This document shows positions 45,561 through 55,154 of a stretch of 64,000 bases of DNA, in pieces. The notes beneath the pieces are model-generated. The model was not told the DNA's origin. It searched no databases and worked only from the letters and a program-made list of their open reading frames with translations. The position numbers were made by a program, and so were the translations under genes. Position 1 is the stretch's first letter. Each line of letters starts with the position of its first letter. This stretch comes from Marinicauda pacifica (GTDB lineage: Bacteria > Pseudomonadota > Alphaproteobacteria > Caulobacterales > Maricaulaceae): NCBI RefSeq assembly GCF_004793635.1, contig NZ_SRXV01000001.1:1116501-1180500 (forward strand). Direction: 5' to 3'.

Positions 45561-48053
45561 GTGGCTATGACTGACGATACATCCGGCACCCCCGACACCG
45601 AGCGTCCGCTTGTACTGGTCACCGGCGCGGCCGGCTCGATCGGCAGCGATGTCACGACTGCCCTGAAAGACGACTACCGGGTCGTTGGGCTCGACCTGAA
45701 ATGTGGCGGCGCAAACGTGCCCTGCTACGAAGTGGACCTGTCGGACGAAGACGCCGTCGACCAGGCCTTGAACGACTTTTGCGCCGAGTACGGCCGGGAT
45801 GTTGCCGCCGTCGTGCATCTGGCAGCCTATTTCGACTTCAGTGGCGAAGAGAGCCCGCTCTACGAGAAGGTCAATGAAACCGGCACGCGCAACCTGATGC
45901 GGGCGCTGGGCAAGCTGAACGTGGAGCGCTTCATCTATTCGGGCACCATGCTCGTGCACGAACCGGGCGAACCGGGCGAGCGCATCGACGAAGACGCGCC
46001 GATCAAACCCAAATGGGCCTATCCGCAATCGAAGGCGAAGACCGAAGAGATCATCCGCGCCGAGCGCGGCAGCATTCCGGTAACGCTCCTGCACCTTGCC
46101 GGACTGTACGACGATGAAAGTGCCGTGCCCACGCTCGCCCATCAGATCGCCCGGATCTACGAACGCGATCTGAAAAGCCGGCTCTACCCGGGCGAAGGCG
46201 AGGCCGGGCAGTCGATGATCCACCGCGAGGACATGATCGAGGTCTTCCGGCGCGCAATCGAGAAGCGCAGCGACCTGCCGGAGGAATGCGTAATCCTGGC
46301 CGGAGAACCGGAGGCGGTCGCCTACCAGGAACTTCAGGACGACATCGGACGCCTCGTCCACGGCGCCGAGGAGTGGGAGACGCTGTCCGTTCCCGGGCCT
46401 GTGGCCAAGGTCGGCGCTTGGGCGCAGGAGAAAGCCGAACCCCTGGTCCCCGACGCGATCGACCAGGGCGAGAAGCCGTTCATCCGCCCCTTCATGGTGG
46501 AAATGGCCCAGGACCATTACGCGCTCGACATCTCCCGCGCCAAACGCCTGCTGGGATGGCATCCCAGACACAGCATACGCCGGACCTTGCCAAAGATCGT
46601 CGATGCGCTGAAACGCGATCCGATGGGCTGGTACGAGGCGCATGGCATGACCGCGCCGGACTGGCTGGATACCGCGGCAGAGAAAAGCGATGCACCCGAG
46701 TGGGTGCGTGAACGCCGCGAAACGCAGCGGGTCACCGAACACTCCCGCAATCGCTGGGCACACCTGCTCAACGCCGCGCTGGGCCTGTGGCTCGTCACAT
46801 CTCCGATGTCGATGGATTACGGGTCGGCGGCGCTGGCGTGGAGCGACGTCCTCTCAGGGGCCGTGATCACTATCTTCGCGTTTCTCTCGACGTCGTTGCG
46901 GTTCGAGCGGGCGAGATGGGTCGTGGCCGCAGCCGGGTTCTGGCTGCTCTGGGCGCCGCTGATCTTCTGGGCGCCGACCGCACACGCCTATCTCAACGAA
47001 ACCCTGGTCGGGGCTCTGGTGATCGGCTTTTCACTCTGCGTTCGCCCCTCTCCCGGGGTCTCGCCGGCGGCCGCCCAGACAGGGCCCGATATTCCGCCAG
47101 GCTGGGAATTCTCCCCCTCGTCCTGGATGCAGCGCCTGCCCATTATCGCGCTGGCGTTGGTCGGCCTCCTGATCTCGCGCCATCTCACGGCGTTCCAGCT
47201 CGGCCATATCGATGGAGTCTGGGACCCGTTCTTCAGCGGCACGCGCGGAGAAGGGCTGAACGGATCGGAAGACATCACGACCTCCAGCGTATCCAAGGCG
47301 TGGCCGATCCCTGACGCAGGCGTCGGAGCCGTCGTCTACATGCTGGAAATTCTGGCTGGTCTCATGGGGACGAACCGGCGGTGGCGAACCATGCCGTGGC
47401 TTGTTACCGCATTCGGCGTCATGATCGTGCCGCTCGGCGCGGTCTCGATCTTCTTCATCATCATCCAGCCGATCGTGATCGGTACGTGGTGCACGCTGTG
47501 CCTGATCCAGGCTGCGGCGATGCTGCTCCAGGTGCCCTTCTCTCTCGACGAGCTGGTGGCGGGCGGTCAATTCCTCGTCCGCCGCAAGAAGAAGGGCCGT
47601 CCGCTGCTGCGCATCTTCTTCGTCGGCGATACCGACGAAGGCGAGACGCGCGAACGCGACGATTTCCATCGCCCCTTCCCGGCTCTGCTCAAAGAGATGT
47701 TGCTCGGCGGGGTGAATTATCCTCTGCCACTGCTGGGCTGCATCGCGATCGGGGTCTGGCTGATGTTCACGCGCCTCACGCTGGGAGCCGAAGGCTGGAT
47801 GGCCAATATGGATCACCTGATCGGCGCGCTGGCCATCACAGTCTCGGTTACCGCCTTCGCAGAATCGGCGCGTGCAGTGCGCTACTTGAACCTGCCGCTC
47901 GGCGCTGCGCTGATCGTCGCGCCCTTCGTCCTGTCTGCCGATCTGGTCCAGATCCTGGCCGGTGTGATCGCCGGTCTCGCCCTGATTGCGCTGAGCCTGC
48001 CCAAGGGGCGGGTCGAAAAGACCTACGGCTCCTGGGATCGCTTCATCGTCTAG
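45561..48053 (+). CDS. Three-part fusion: NAD(P)-dependent epimerase, SPW repeats, VKOR-like domain
   Basis: 830 residues. Residues 12-340 are an extended SDR/epimerase with VTGAAGSIGSDV (Rossmann) and an intact Tyr-x3-Lys (AYPQSK, near residue 153). Residues 395-500 hold SPW-type helix pairs (LGLWLVTSPMSMDYG). Residues 520-680 are a VKOR-type bundle with a CxxC (WCTLC, Cys644 and Cys647) but no pair of loop cysteines. Residues 715-820 are a second SPW-like unit (IGVWLMFTRLTLG). A soluble NAD(P) enzyme is thus tied to a membrane thiol-redox domain. Starts GTG at 45561 or ATG at 45567. First gene of a three-gene cluster. Confidence 0.85.
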   Translation: MAMTDDTSGTPDTERPLVLVTGAAGSIGSDVTTALKDDYRVVGLDLKCGGANVPCYEVDLSDEDAVDQALNDFCAEYGRDVAAVVHLAAYFDFSGEESPLYEKVNETGTRNLMRALGKLNVERFIYSGTMLVHEPGEPGERIDEDAPIKPKWAYPQSKAKTEEIIRAERGSIPVTLLHLAGLYDDESAVPTLAHQIARIYERDLKSRLYPGEGEAGQSMIHREDMIEVFRRAIEKRSDLPEECVILAGEPEAVAYQELQDDIGRLVHGAEEWETLSVPGPVAKVGAWAQEKAEPLVPDAIDQGEKPFIRPFMVEMAQDHYALDISRAKRLLGWHPRHSIRRTLPKIVDALKRDPMGWYEAHGMTAPDWLDTAAEKSDAPEWVRERRETQRVTEHSRNRWAHLLNAALGLWLVTSPMSMDYGSAALAWSDVLSGAVITIFAFLSTSLRFERARWVVAAAGFWLLWAPLIFWAPTAHAYLNETLVGALVIGFSLCVRPSPGVSPAAAQTGPDIPPGWEFSPSSWMQRLPIIALALVGLLISRHLTAFQLGHIDGVWDPFFSGTRGEGLNGSEDITTSSVSKAWPIPDAGVGAVVYMLEILAGLMGTNRRWRTMPWLVTAFGVMIVPLGAVSIFFIIIQPIVIGTWCTLCLIQAAAMLLQVPFSLDELVAGGQFLVRRKKKGRPLLRIFFVGDTDEGETRERDDFHRPFPALLKEMLLGGVNYPLPLLGCIAIGVWLMFTRLTLGAEGWMANMDHLIGALAITVSVTAFAESARAVRYLNLPLGAALIVAPFVLSADLVQILAGVIAGLALIALSLPKGRVEKTYGSWDRFIV

Positions 48054-48176
48054 CGTCAGCGCCCCTTGGACGTCGAACGACCTTCAGCGAGGCAGGAACA
48101 ATCCGGCAATGCTGCCGTTGCCTTAGCATACTTCGAAGGCCGGCTTTGCGGCTCCAGAAGCAGACGTGAGGTCACC

Positions 48177-49481
48177 ATGACCGCCACCATCATTGTGATT
48201 GGTTCCGACGAGTACAATCTCGCGCTCATCCGGGAATTGCCCGGAATGAAAAGCGCCAAAATCCAGCCTGTCCTGCACCACGACGACGTCCAGCCCGCCC
48301 ATGGCCGGATCGATTTTGACGATCTCTATCAAAGGGCCAAAGCTGGCATCGAGGACGCAGGCGGCAAGCCGGATGCAATCATCGGGGACCTGGATTTTCC
48401 GGTCTCGTCACTGGTGTCACTTCTGTGCCGCGATTTCGATATTCCATACGCGAAGCCGGAAGCGGTCGCGCTGTGCGAACACAAATGGTGGATGCGCCGC
48501 GAGCAGCGGGCCGCCATGCCCGCACAGACCCCGGAGGTTCGCGCCCTTAATCCGTTCGAGCCGGAGCAGGCCCGCAAGGACGCGCCGGACTTCCCGTTCT
48601 GGCTCAAGCCGGTGAAAGGACATTCCTCCGTGCTGGGCTTCATGATCCGGGACGCCTCGGACCTGGACAAGGCGCTTCACGCCTGCCGTCAGAAAATCCA
48701 CCTCATGGGCGAGCCGTTCAACCAGTTCCTCGCTCGTCTGGAGTCAGACTTCGCACCTGACAGTGTGGACGGTAACTACGTCGTGGCCGAGGAGATCATC
48801 TCTGCGCCGCGCCAGTTCACTCTGGAAGGCTACGTCTTCAACGGCGAGACGACGATCTATGGCGGCGTGGATTCGGTGCGCGGCGGCGCGCTCAATTCCA
48901 GCTTCTCGCGCTTCCAGTATCCGGCGGAGTTGCCCGAGACTGTTGTGAAGAAGGCAACCGAGCAGGCATCGACATTCCTGCGCCGGATCGGCTTTGATTC
49001 AGCGCCGTTCAACGTGGAGTTCTTCTGGGACCCCGAAACCGATGTGCTCAACCTGCTGGAGATCAATCCCCGGATATCCAAATCGCACGCCCCGCAATTT
49101 CGCATGGTCGACGGACACTCCCACCACAAGGTGCCCATCGACCTGTGCCGCGGACGCGAGCCGGACATGCCTCAAGGCAAGGGCAAGGACGCCATCGCTG
49201 CGAAATTCATCGTCCGATCGTTCGAAGCCGATGGCATCGTCGAGCGTGTCCCGTCGAAGGACGAGATTGCCGCGCTCGATCGCATTCTGCCCGATATCGA
49301 TACGAAGATTCACGTCGAGAAAGGGCTTCAACTCTCCAGCCTCTTCTATCAGGAGAGCTATAGTTACGAGCTCGCCGACCTTTTTCTCGGTGGTGAGTCC
49401 GAGCAGATGATCGAGGACGCCTTCGCGCGCTGCGTCGATTCCCTGCACTTTCACATCAAGCCGCTACCGCTGGCCTCATGA
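48177..49481 (+). CDS. ATP-grasp ligase of unknown substrate
   Basis: 434 residues. A preATP domain (IIVIGSDEYNLALIREL) is followed by an ATP-grasp fold. Key segments: WLKPVKGHSSVLGF (ATP Lys), EEIISAPRQFTLEGYVFNGE, and the metal site FNVEFFW...NLLEINPRISKS (Glu, Asn, Arg). ATP-grasp enzymes join a carboxylate to an amine via an acyl-phosphate. It resembles carbamoyl-phosphate/D-Ala ligase-like proteins of unassigned role. The ATG at 48177 follows GTGAGG. It overlaps the hydrolase gene by ATGA. Confidence 0.87.
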   Translation: MTATIIVIGSDEYNLALIRELPGMKSAKIQPVLHHDDVQPAHGRIDFDDLYQRAKAGIEDAGGKPDAIIGDLDFPVSSLVSLLCRDFDIPYAKPEAVALCEHKWWMRREQRAAMPAQTPEVRALNPFEPEQARKDAPDFPFWLKPVKGHSSVLGFMIRDASDLDKALHACRQKIHLMGEPFNQFLARLESDFAPDSVDGNYVVAEEIISAPRQFTLEGYVFNGETTIYGGVDSVRGGALNSSFSRFQYPAELPETVVKKATEQASTFLRRIGFDSAPFNVEFFWDPETDVLNLLEINPRISKSHAPQFRMVDGHSHHKVPIDLCRGREPDMPQGKGKDAIAAKFIVRSFEADGIVERVPSKDEIAALDRILPDIDTKIHVEKGLQLSSLFYQESYSYELADLFLGGESEQMIEDAFARCVDSLHFHIKPLPLAS

Positions 49482-51502
49482 CCATCATCAAAGATTTCCC
49501 TCACGAGATCATCGAAGAGGAAAACGTCTGGATTCCCGTCACAGACGGGCTGAACCTGGCCGCGCGCATCTGGCGGCCCAAGGGATCGGACGCCTCGCCC
49601 GTTCCTGCGGTGCTGGAATACATCCCGTACCGCAAACGGTTCGGTACGACCGAACGCGACGAGATCACGCATAAATATCTGGCAGGCCACGGCTACGCCT
49701 GTATCCGGCTCGACATCCGCGGCAGCGGTGAATCCGAGGGCGTGCTGACCGACGAATACCTGCAATCGGAGTTCGATGATGGGATTGCAGCGCTTGAATG
49801 GATCGCCGGACAGGACTGGTGCGACGGTAATATCGGGATGATGGGCATCTCCTGGGGCGGCTTCAACGCGCTTCAGATCGCCGCGATGCGCCCGCCCCAG
49901 CTCAAGGCCGTGGTCACCGTGTCCTCCAGCGACGACCGCTATGCGGACGATATCCATCACATGGGCGGCACATTGCTAGGCGACAATCTGTCCTGGTCGT
50001 CGGTCATGTTCTCCTTCAACACGATGCCGCCTGATCCGGCCCTGGTCGGGGATCGCTGGCGCGATATGTGGAAGGAGCGGCTGGAAGGCAGCGGGTTGTG
50101 GCTGACAACCTGGTTGCAGCATCAGCGCCGCGACGCCTATTGGCGCCACGGGTCGATCTGCGAGAATTACGAAGCCGTAGACATCCCGGTCTTCGCTGTC
50201 AGCGGCTGGGCTGACGGCTATACCAACACGGTCTTTCGGTTGATGGAAAACCTGTCGGGACCCCGCAAAGGCTTGCTGGGGCCGTGGGGGCATACCTATC
50301 CGCATATCGGGCGCCCCGGGCCGGCCATCGACTTCCTCTACGAACTGCGCCGCTGGTGGGACCGCTGGCTGAAGGGCGAAGAGAACGGAGTGGAGTCCGA
50401 ACCGATGATCCGCGCCTGGATGCAGGACAGCGCCCCGCCCTATCCAGAATACGACCACAGGCCGGGACGGTGGGTGGCCGAGGATTCCTGGCCGTCCCCG
50501 CGCATCGAGACGCAGACCTACTGGCTGGGCCGGGGCATGAATCTGGATGACACCGAAACCGGTCAGGAAGAGGAAGCGCTCAACGTGCAGTCACCGGTCA
50601 CGCTGGGCCTATATGCGGGCAAGTGGTGTTCCTACGCCAACGGGCCGGACCTTGCTGGCGATCAGCGCCTGGAGGATGGCGGCTCCCTGGTCTTCCAGAC
50701 CGAGCGCCTTGAAGAACCAATCGAAATCATGGGCAGCCCCGAGGTGGAGCTCGACATAGCCTCCGACAAGCCGGTGGCCCTTGTCGCGGTGCGCCTGTCG
50801 GATATCAGGCCCGACCAGCAGGCGACCCGGATCAGCTATGGCCTTCTCAACCTCACCCATCGCGACAGCCGCGCGCATCCCGGGACCCTTGAGCCAGGGC
50901 GCCGCTACAAGGTGCGCGTACCGATGAACCATATCGCGCAGACGATCCCGGCAGGGCACCGGATCCGGCTGTCGATCTCCAGCGTCTACTGGCCTCTGGC
51001 CTGGACCCCGCCCGAAGATGCACGACTGACCCTGTGGACTCGCGCCAGCCGGCTGAACCTGCCGGTGCGGCCACCGCGCGCAAGCGACGAGGACCTGCCC
51101 GATTTCGGCGATCCTGTCAGCGCCCCCCCGCCCGAGACGACCACGCTCGCCGCGCCCGAGCACACCTGGCGCGTCTCCCACGACCTGGCCAGCCAGGTTT
51201 CCAGCCTTGAAGTGACCGACGACCGGGGCCGGATGCGGTTCGACGATATCGACCTGACGGTCACCGCGCGGGCGCGCGAGGTCTATTCGGCCAGGGGCGA
51301 CGACTTCGCCTCGGCCCGGGGCGAGACCGAATGGTGGCGCTCCCTGTCGCGTGGCTCATGGTCGGTCAGCAGCCGCACGCGAACCGTGCTGCGCGCCGAC
51401 CGGGACAATTTCCATATCGACGCAGAGCTCGACGCCTGTGAAGGCGATGTGCGCCAGTTCAGCCGCAGCTGGAGCCAGACCATTCCGCGCGACCTGGTCT
51501 AG
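49478..51502 (+). CDS. CocE/NonD family alpha/beta hydrolase (S15 peptidase type)
   Basis: 674 residues. The alpha/beta-hydrolase core has the nucleophile elbow GISWGG (Ser near residue 124), an Asp in AVSGWADGY and a His in GPWGHTYP. The C-terminal part, from about residue 350, is a PepX_C jelly-roll (VMGSPEVELDIASDKPVALVA-like, GHRIRLSISSVYWP). Relatives cleave acyl-Pro dipeptides, cocaine esters or glutaryl-beta-lactams. No signal peptide, so cytoplasmic. It overlaps the ATP-grasp gene, implying coordinated making and breaking of an amide or ester. Confidence 0.88.
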   Translation: MTIIKDFPHEIIEEENVWIPVTDGLNLAARIWRPKGSDASPVPAVLEYIPYRKRFGTTERDEITHKYLAGHGYACIRLDIRGSGESEGVLTDEYLQSEFDDGIAALEWIAGQDWCDGNIGMMGISWGGFNALQIAAMRPPQLKAVVTVSSSDDRYADDIHHMGGTLLGDNLSWSSVMFSFNTMPPDPALVGDRWRDMWKERLEGSGLWLTTWLQHQRRDAYWRHGSICENYEAVDIPVFAVSGWADGYTNTVFRLMENLSGPRKGLLGPWGHTYPHIGRPGPAIDFLYELRRWWDRWLKGEENGVESEPMIRAWMQDSAPPYPEYDHRPGRWVAEDSWPSPRIETQTYWLGRGMNLDDTETGQEEEALNVQSPVTLGLYAGKWCSYANGPDLAGDQRLEDGGSLVFQTERLEEPIEIMGSPEVELDIASDKPVALVAVRLSDIRPDQQATRISYGLLNLTHRDSRAHPGTLEPGRRYKVRVPMNHIAQTIPAGHRIRLSISSVYWPLAWTPPEDARLTLWTRASRLNLPVRPPRASDEDLPDFGDPVSAPPPETTTLAAPEHTWRVSHDLASQVSSLEVTDDRGRMRFDDIDLTVTARAREVYSARGDDFASARGETEWWRSLSRGSWSVSSRTRTVLRADRDNFHIDAELDACEGDVRQFSRSWSQTIPRDLV

Positions 51503-51510
51503 GCGAAAGG

Positions 51511-51711
51511 CTAGTAATGGGGCGGCTTTTCACCGGGAGCGGCGGGAAGGCCTGCCTCCAGCTCGGCAATGCGGTCATCAGACCGCAGGAGGCGCGCCTT
51601 CAGCCGTTCGATGTCCTTCTGCTGAAGCGCGAGCGCTTCGGACAGATCCTCGATCACCTGCTCCTGCTGGGCGATGTGGGTTTCCAGATTGTCGAGACGG
51701 TCCTCGCTCAC
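51511..51711 (-). CDS. slyX: SlyX family coiled-coil protein
   Basis: 66 residues, a single coiled coil with a basic, Pro-rich end PGEKPPHY. The core IAQQEQVIEDLSEALA and LQQKDIERLKARL is the SlyX signature. Function unknown despite wide spread. The GTG at 51711 (VSEDRLDN) lies four bases after the guaA stop, with GGGAG inside guaA as its ribosome site; a start six codons earlier would overlap guaA. Confidence 0.88.
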   Translation of the reverse strand: MSEDRLDNLETHIAQQEQVIEDLSEALALQQKDIERLKARLLRSDDRIAELEAGLPAAPGEKPPHY

Positions 51712-51715
51712 GCCC

Positions 51716-53284
51716 CTACTCCCACTCAATTGTCCCCGGCGGCTTGCTGGTCACGTCGTAGACGACGCGGTTCACGCCGCGCACCTCGTTGATGATGCGC
51801 GTGGCGACGCGGCCGAGGAAATCGTGATCGAAGGGGAAATAGTCGGCCGTCATGCCGTCGACGCTGGTCACCGCGCGCAGGGCCAGAACGTGATCGTAGG
51901 TGCGTTGGTCGCCCATCACACCGACACTCTGGACGGGCAGCAGGACGGCGAAGGCCTGCCAGATCACGTCATAGAGGCCGGCATTCTTGATTTCCTCGAT
52001 ATAGATCCGGTCGGCATGGCGAAGCACGTCGGCCTTGTCCTTGCTGACCGCGCCCGGAATGCGGATCGCCAGGCCCGGCCCCGGGAAGGGGTGACGCCCG
52101 ACAAAGCTCTCCGGTAGTCCCAGCTCGCGGCCGAGCTCGCGCACCTCGTCCTTGAACAGTTCGCGCAAGGGTTCCACGAGCTGCATGTTCATGCGCTCTG
52201 GAAGCCCGCCCACATTGTGGTGCGACTTGATCGTCACTGACGGGCCACCGGCAAAGGAAACGCTTTCGATGACGTCGGGATAGAGCGTGCCCTGAGCCAG
52301 GAAGTCCGCGCCGCCGGCCAGCTTCGCATTCTCCTCGAACACGTCGATGAAGAGCTTGCCGATGGTCTTGCGCTTGGTTTCGGGGTCGCTGACGCCCTCG
52401 AGCGCGGAGAGGAAGCGTTCTTCCTCGAACGCAGCGACGAGCGGAATATTGTAGTGCTCACGGAAGAGGTCGACGACCTGGTCGGCCTCGCCGTCGCGCA
52501 TCAGGCCAGTGTCCACGAACACACAGGTCAGCTGGTCGCCGATGGCCTCGTGCAGCAGTACGGCGGCCACCGAGCTGTCGACCCCGCCGGACAGACCGCA
52601 GATGACCTTGCCGTCGCCGACCTGCTCGCGAATCTTGGCGATGGCCTCATCCTTGAAGGCCGACATCGTCCAGTCGCCCTTCATGGCGGCGATCTCGTGC
52701 GTGAAATTGCGCAGGATCAGCGCGCCGCGGGGCGTATTCACCACTTCGGGGTGAAACTGGACGCCGTAAAAGCGGCGGGACTCGTCGGCAATGGCCGCGA
52801 ACGGCGCATGACGCGTCACCGCGATCGGGTGGAAGCCGGGCGGGATCGCATTGACCCGGTCCCCGTGGCTCATCCAGACGCGTTCGGAGTGGCCGACCCC
52901 GCCGAGGCCTTCAAGCAGCGGGCTGTCGGCGACGATCTCGATATCCGCGCGGCCGAACTCGCGTTCCTCCGCCGCTTCGACGCTGCCGCCGAGCTGGGCG
53001 CACATGGTCTGCTCGCCGTAGCAGATCCCCAGTACCGGAATTCCGCGCTCGAAAAGCGATTGCGGGGCACGCGGCGTGCCTTCGCCATGCACGCTGGCCG
53101 GTCCGCCGGAGAGGATCACGGCCTTGGGCCGGAACCTGTCCAGAAAGGCGTCATCAACCGTGTTGAACGGATGAATCTCGCAATAGATGCCGCTCTCGCG
53201 GAGACGGCGGGCGATGAGCTGCGTGACCTGACTGCCGAAGTCGATCACGAGCAATTTCTCGTGGTGTTCCTGAATCGAGCTCAT
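51716..53284 (-). CDS. guaA: GMP synthase (glutamine-hydrolysing)
   Basis: 522 residues. An N-terminal class I glutaminase (nucleophile Cys in [11 protein letters not shown], His/Glu in FHPEV), a PP-loop ATP pyrophosphatase ([14 protein letters not shown]) and a C-terminal dimer domain ending EWE. GuaA turns XMP into GMP. The start [19 protein letters not shown] at 53284 is the family N-terminus; upstream codons to 53350 are noncoding. slyX follows it. guaB, the step before, lies 3.3 kb away on the same strand. Confidence 0.97.
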   Translation of the reverse strand: MSSIQEHHEKLLVIDFGSQVTQLIARRLRESGIYCEIHPFNTVDDAFLDRFRPKAVILSGGPASVHGEGTPRAPQSLFERGIPVLGICYGEQTMCAQLGGSVEAAEEREFGRADIEIVADSPLLEGLGGVGHSERVWMSHGDRVNAIPPGFHPIAVTRHAPFAAIADESRRFYGVQFHPEVVNTPRGALILRNFTHEIAAMKGDWTMSAFKDEAIAKIREQVGDGKVICGLSGGVDSSVAAVLLHEAIGDQLTCVFVDTGLMRDGEADQVVDLFREHYNIPLVAAFEEERFLSALEGVSDPETKRKTIGKLFIDVFEENAKLAGGADFLAQGTLYPDVIESVSFAGGPSVTIKSHHNVGGLPERMNMQLVEPLRELFKDEVRELGRELGLPESFVGRHPFPGPGLAIRIPGAVSKDKADVLRHADRIYIEEIKNAGLYDVIWQAFAVLLPVQSVGVMGDQRTYDHVLALRAVTSVDGMTADYFPFDHDFLGRVATRIINEVRGVNRVVYDVTSKPPGTIEWE

Positions 53285-53469
53285 GCGAGGCGCAATTAGC
53301 GCGGATCGCCACGCGTGACCAGAGGGATTGTGCGTCGGCGAGGTGCGCACGACTTCGCCCGCCTGTCCGAAACCCTACTCATGTTTAATCCGCCGTCCAC
53401 GAGCGCGCGAAAGCCCTGAAACCACCGGGCTCGCGGCGATCCCTCCCTGGGAGCCATGGCCCAAACAGG

Positions 53470-53483
53470 TCCGTCATGACGGA
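53470..53483. promoter_or_regulatory. 14-bp perfect palindrome upstream of the sulfotransferase pair
   Basis: TCCGTCATGACGGA, 71 bases before the first sulfotransferase gene and about 190 bases upstream of guaA. Position and perfect dyad suggest a regulator site; no regulator gene is adjacent. The rest of the 270-base gap (53285-53554) shows no gene or RNA I can support. Confidence 0.4.
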
Positions 53484-53554
53484 AGTTTAATTTGCCGATC
53501 GCGGCGTGACTCCGACACCTAGCGAAAAAAGAAAAGACAGGTCAGGAGTTTAGG

Positions 53555-54352
53555 ATGACGGCCGCCCTCCCCGGCAGCCCGATCTTCGTGGGCGGCGCGC
53601 CCCGATCGGGCACCACATTATTGCGCGCCCTGCTCAACGCCACGGGCAGCATCTATTGCGGGCCGGAGCTGCGGGTAATCCCGTCCTTGTGCTCGCTCTC
53701 CGAACAGATCAAGCAGACCAGCCTGACCACGCTCAGCCGCCAGGCCGGGATTGACGAAGCGCATCTCAACGGCGTGTTCGCCCGCGCGATTTCCGGCTTT
53801 CTGTCAGGCCTGAGCGAGACCCATGCCGGCCAGCGCATTGCCGAGAAGACTCCGGCCAATGCCCTGCATTTCAAAGAGCTGCGTCATCTCTTTCCGTCGA
53901 GCCCGCTGATCACGGTCATCCGCGACGGGCGCGACGTGGTCGCATCCTTGCTGAAGCTTGACTGGACCGACGCCCGCACGGGCCAGCCGATGGATATCGT
54001 CACCGACCCGGCCGCGGCGGCGCGCCTGTGGCAGGCTTCGGTTCACGCGGCCGAAGACATGGCCGGTGACGGACAGTTTCACCAGCTGCGCTACGAAGAC
54101 CTCGCCCGGTCTCCCGATGCCACGCTGACGGCACTGTTCTCGTTTCTCGGCGAAGAGGTCGATCCGGCGACGCTGGATCACACGAGGATCTTCCGGCCGG
54201 ACGCCGGTGAGAACGAAACCAGCGCCGAGCGAGTGGCCCAGCCGATCGACGCGCGTGCCATCGGCCGCTGGCGCGAGGACCTGACCGGGCGCCAGCTCCA
54301 GACCGTCGAGGCGATTATCGGTCCGGACCTGCGCCGGCTCGGCTATGAGTGA
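53555..54352 (+). CDS. Sulfotransferase family protein (tandem copy 1)
   Basis: 265 residues. The PAPS 5'-phosphosulfate loop is GGAPRSGTTLLRALLNA (near the N-terminus) and the 3'-phosphate loop is VIRDGRDVVASLLKLDW. The catalytic-base region EKTPANALHF resembles tyrosylprotein sulfotransferases. Substrate unknown. A good ribosome site (AGGAG, seven bases before ATG). It overlaps the second sulfotransferase gene by eight bases. Confidence 0.88.
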   Translation: MTAALPGSPIFVGGAPRSGTTLLRALLNATGSIYCGPELRVIPSLCSLSEQIKQTSLTTLSRQAGIDEAHLNGVFARAISGFLSGLSETHAGQRIAEKTPANALHFKELRHLFPSSPLITVIRDGRDVVASLLKLDWTDARTGQPMDIVTDPAAAARLWQASVHAAEDMAGDGQFHQLRYEDLARSPDATLTALFSFLGEEVDPATLDHTRIFRPDAGENETSAERVAQPIDARAIGRWREDLTGRQLQTVEAIIGPDLRRLGYE

Positions 54353-55154
54353 GGCGCCCGCCCCCGTCTTTCTCGGCGGCTGCCCGCGCTCGGGCCTCAC
54401 CTTGCTGCGCGCCCTGCTCTCCACCCATCCCGGAATATACTGCGGTTCGGATACCGTGCTGGCGCCACCCATCGTCATGCAGTGGAAGAGCTTTTCAACG
54501 TCGCTCGGGCAATTGCACTCGACCGATTTCGCGCTCGATGCCGAGGCGGTGCGGCAGAACATGGCGCAATTGCTGATCGGCGTGCTCGGCCCGGGCGACT
54601 CTGTGCAGATCGTCGACAAGAGCCCGCTGAACGTGGTCGTCTTCGCAGACCTCGCGCGGCTGCTGCCGCAGGCGAAATTTGTCCATGTCGTGAGGGACGG
54701 GCGCGACGTCGCAGCCTCGTTGCTGGAGCGTGACTGGCGCCACCCGCAGACGGGCCAGGCTTTCGACCATGTCCGCGATCCGCTGGCAGCCCTGACCTAC
54801 TGGGCCCGGCTGGCCGGTGCCGGTCTGCGCGCTGAAGCCGAAATTGGCCCGCAACGGTGTCTGCGCGTCCGCTATGAAGACCTCGTTCAAAGGCCCAAGC
54901 GGACGCTGAAAGCGCTGTTCGCCTTCATGGAGCTGGAGATGCCACGGGACGTGTTCGAGTTTCATCGTCGAAGTCTCGACCTGGTCGGCACCGAGCGCGA
55001 CAGCGAGGCCCTGCTGAGCAAGCCCCTCACCCGAAACCGTGTCGGCCGGGCGCCTGCCCCGCTCAAGGCGCGGGCGCACTCGATCTCGCAGATCAGCTCG
55101 CTCCTGGCGCAGCTGGGCTACCCGCCCTCGCCGCGCCGCATCACGCAGATGTAG
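54345..55154 (+). CDS. Sulfotransferase family protein (tandem copy 2)
   Basis: 269 residues, paralog of the preceding gene. The 5' loop is GGCPRSGLTLLRALLSTHPG (Thr to Leu at one position), the 3' loop is VVRDGRDVAASLLERDW, and the base region is DKSPLNVVVF. The loss of the Thr-Thr pair in the loop could alter PAPS binding. Likely cotranscribed with copy 1. The last 37 bases are antisense to the end of the RNA methyltransferase gene. Confidence 0.86.
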   Translation: MSEAPAPVFLGGCPRSGLTLLRALLSTHPGIYCGSDTVLAPPIVMQWKSFSTSLGQLHSTDFALDAEAVRQNMAQLLIGVLGPGDSVQIVDKSPLNVVVFADLARLLPQAKFVHVVRDGRDVAASLLERDWRHPQTGQAFDHVRDPLAALTYWARLAGAGLRAEAEIGPQRCLRVRYEDLVQRPKRTLKALFAFMELEMPRDVFEFHRRSLDLVGTERDSEALLSKPLTRNRVGRAPAPLKARAHSISQISSLLAQLGYPPSPRRITQM

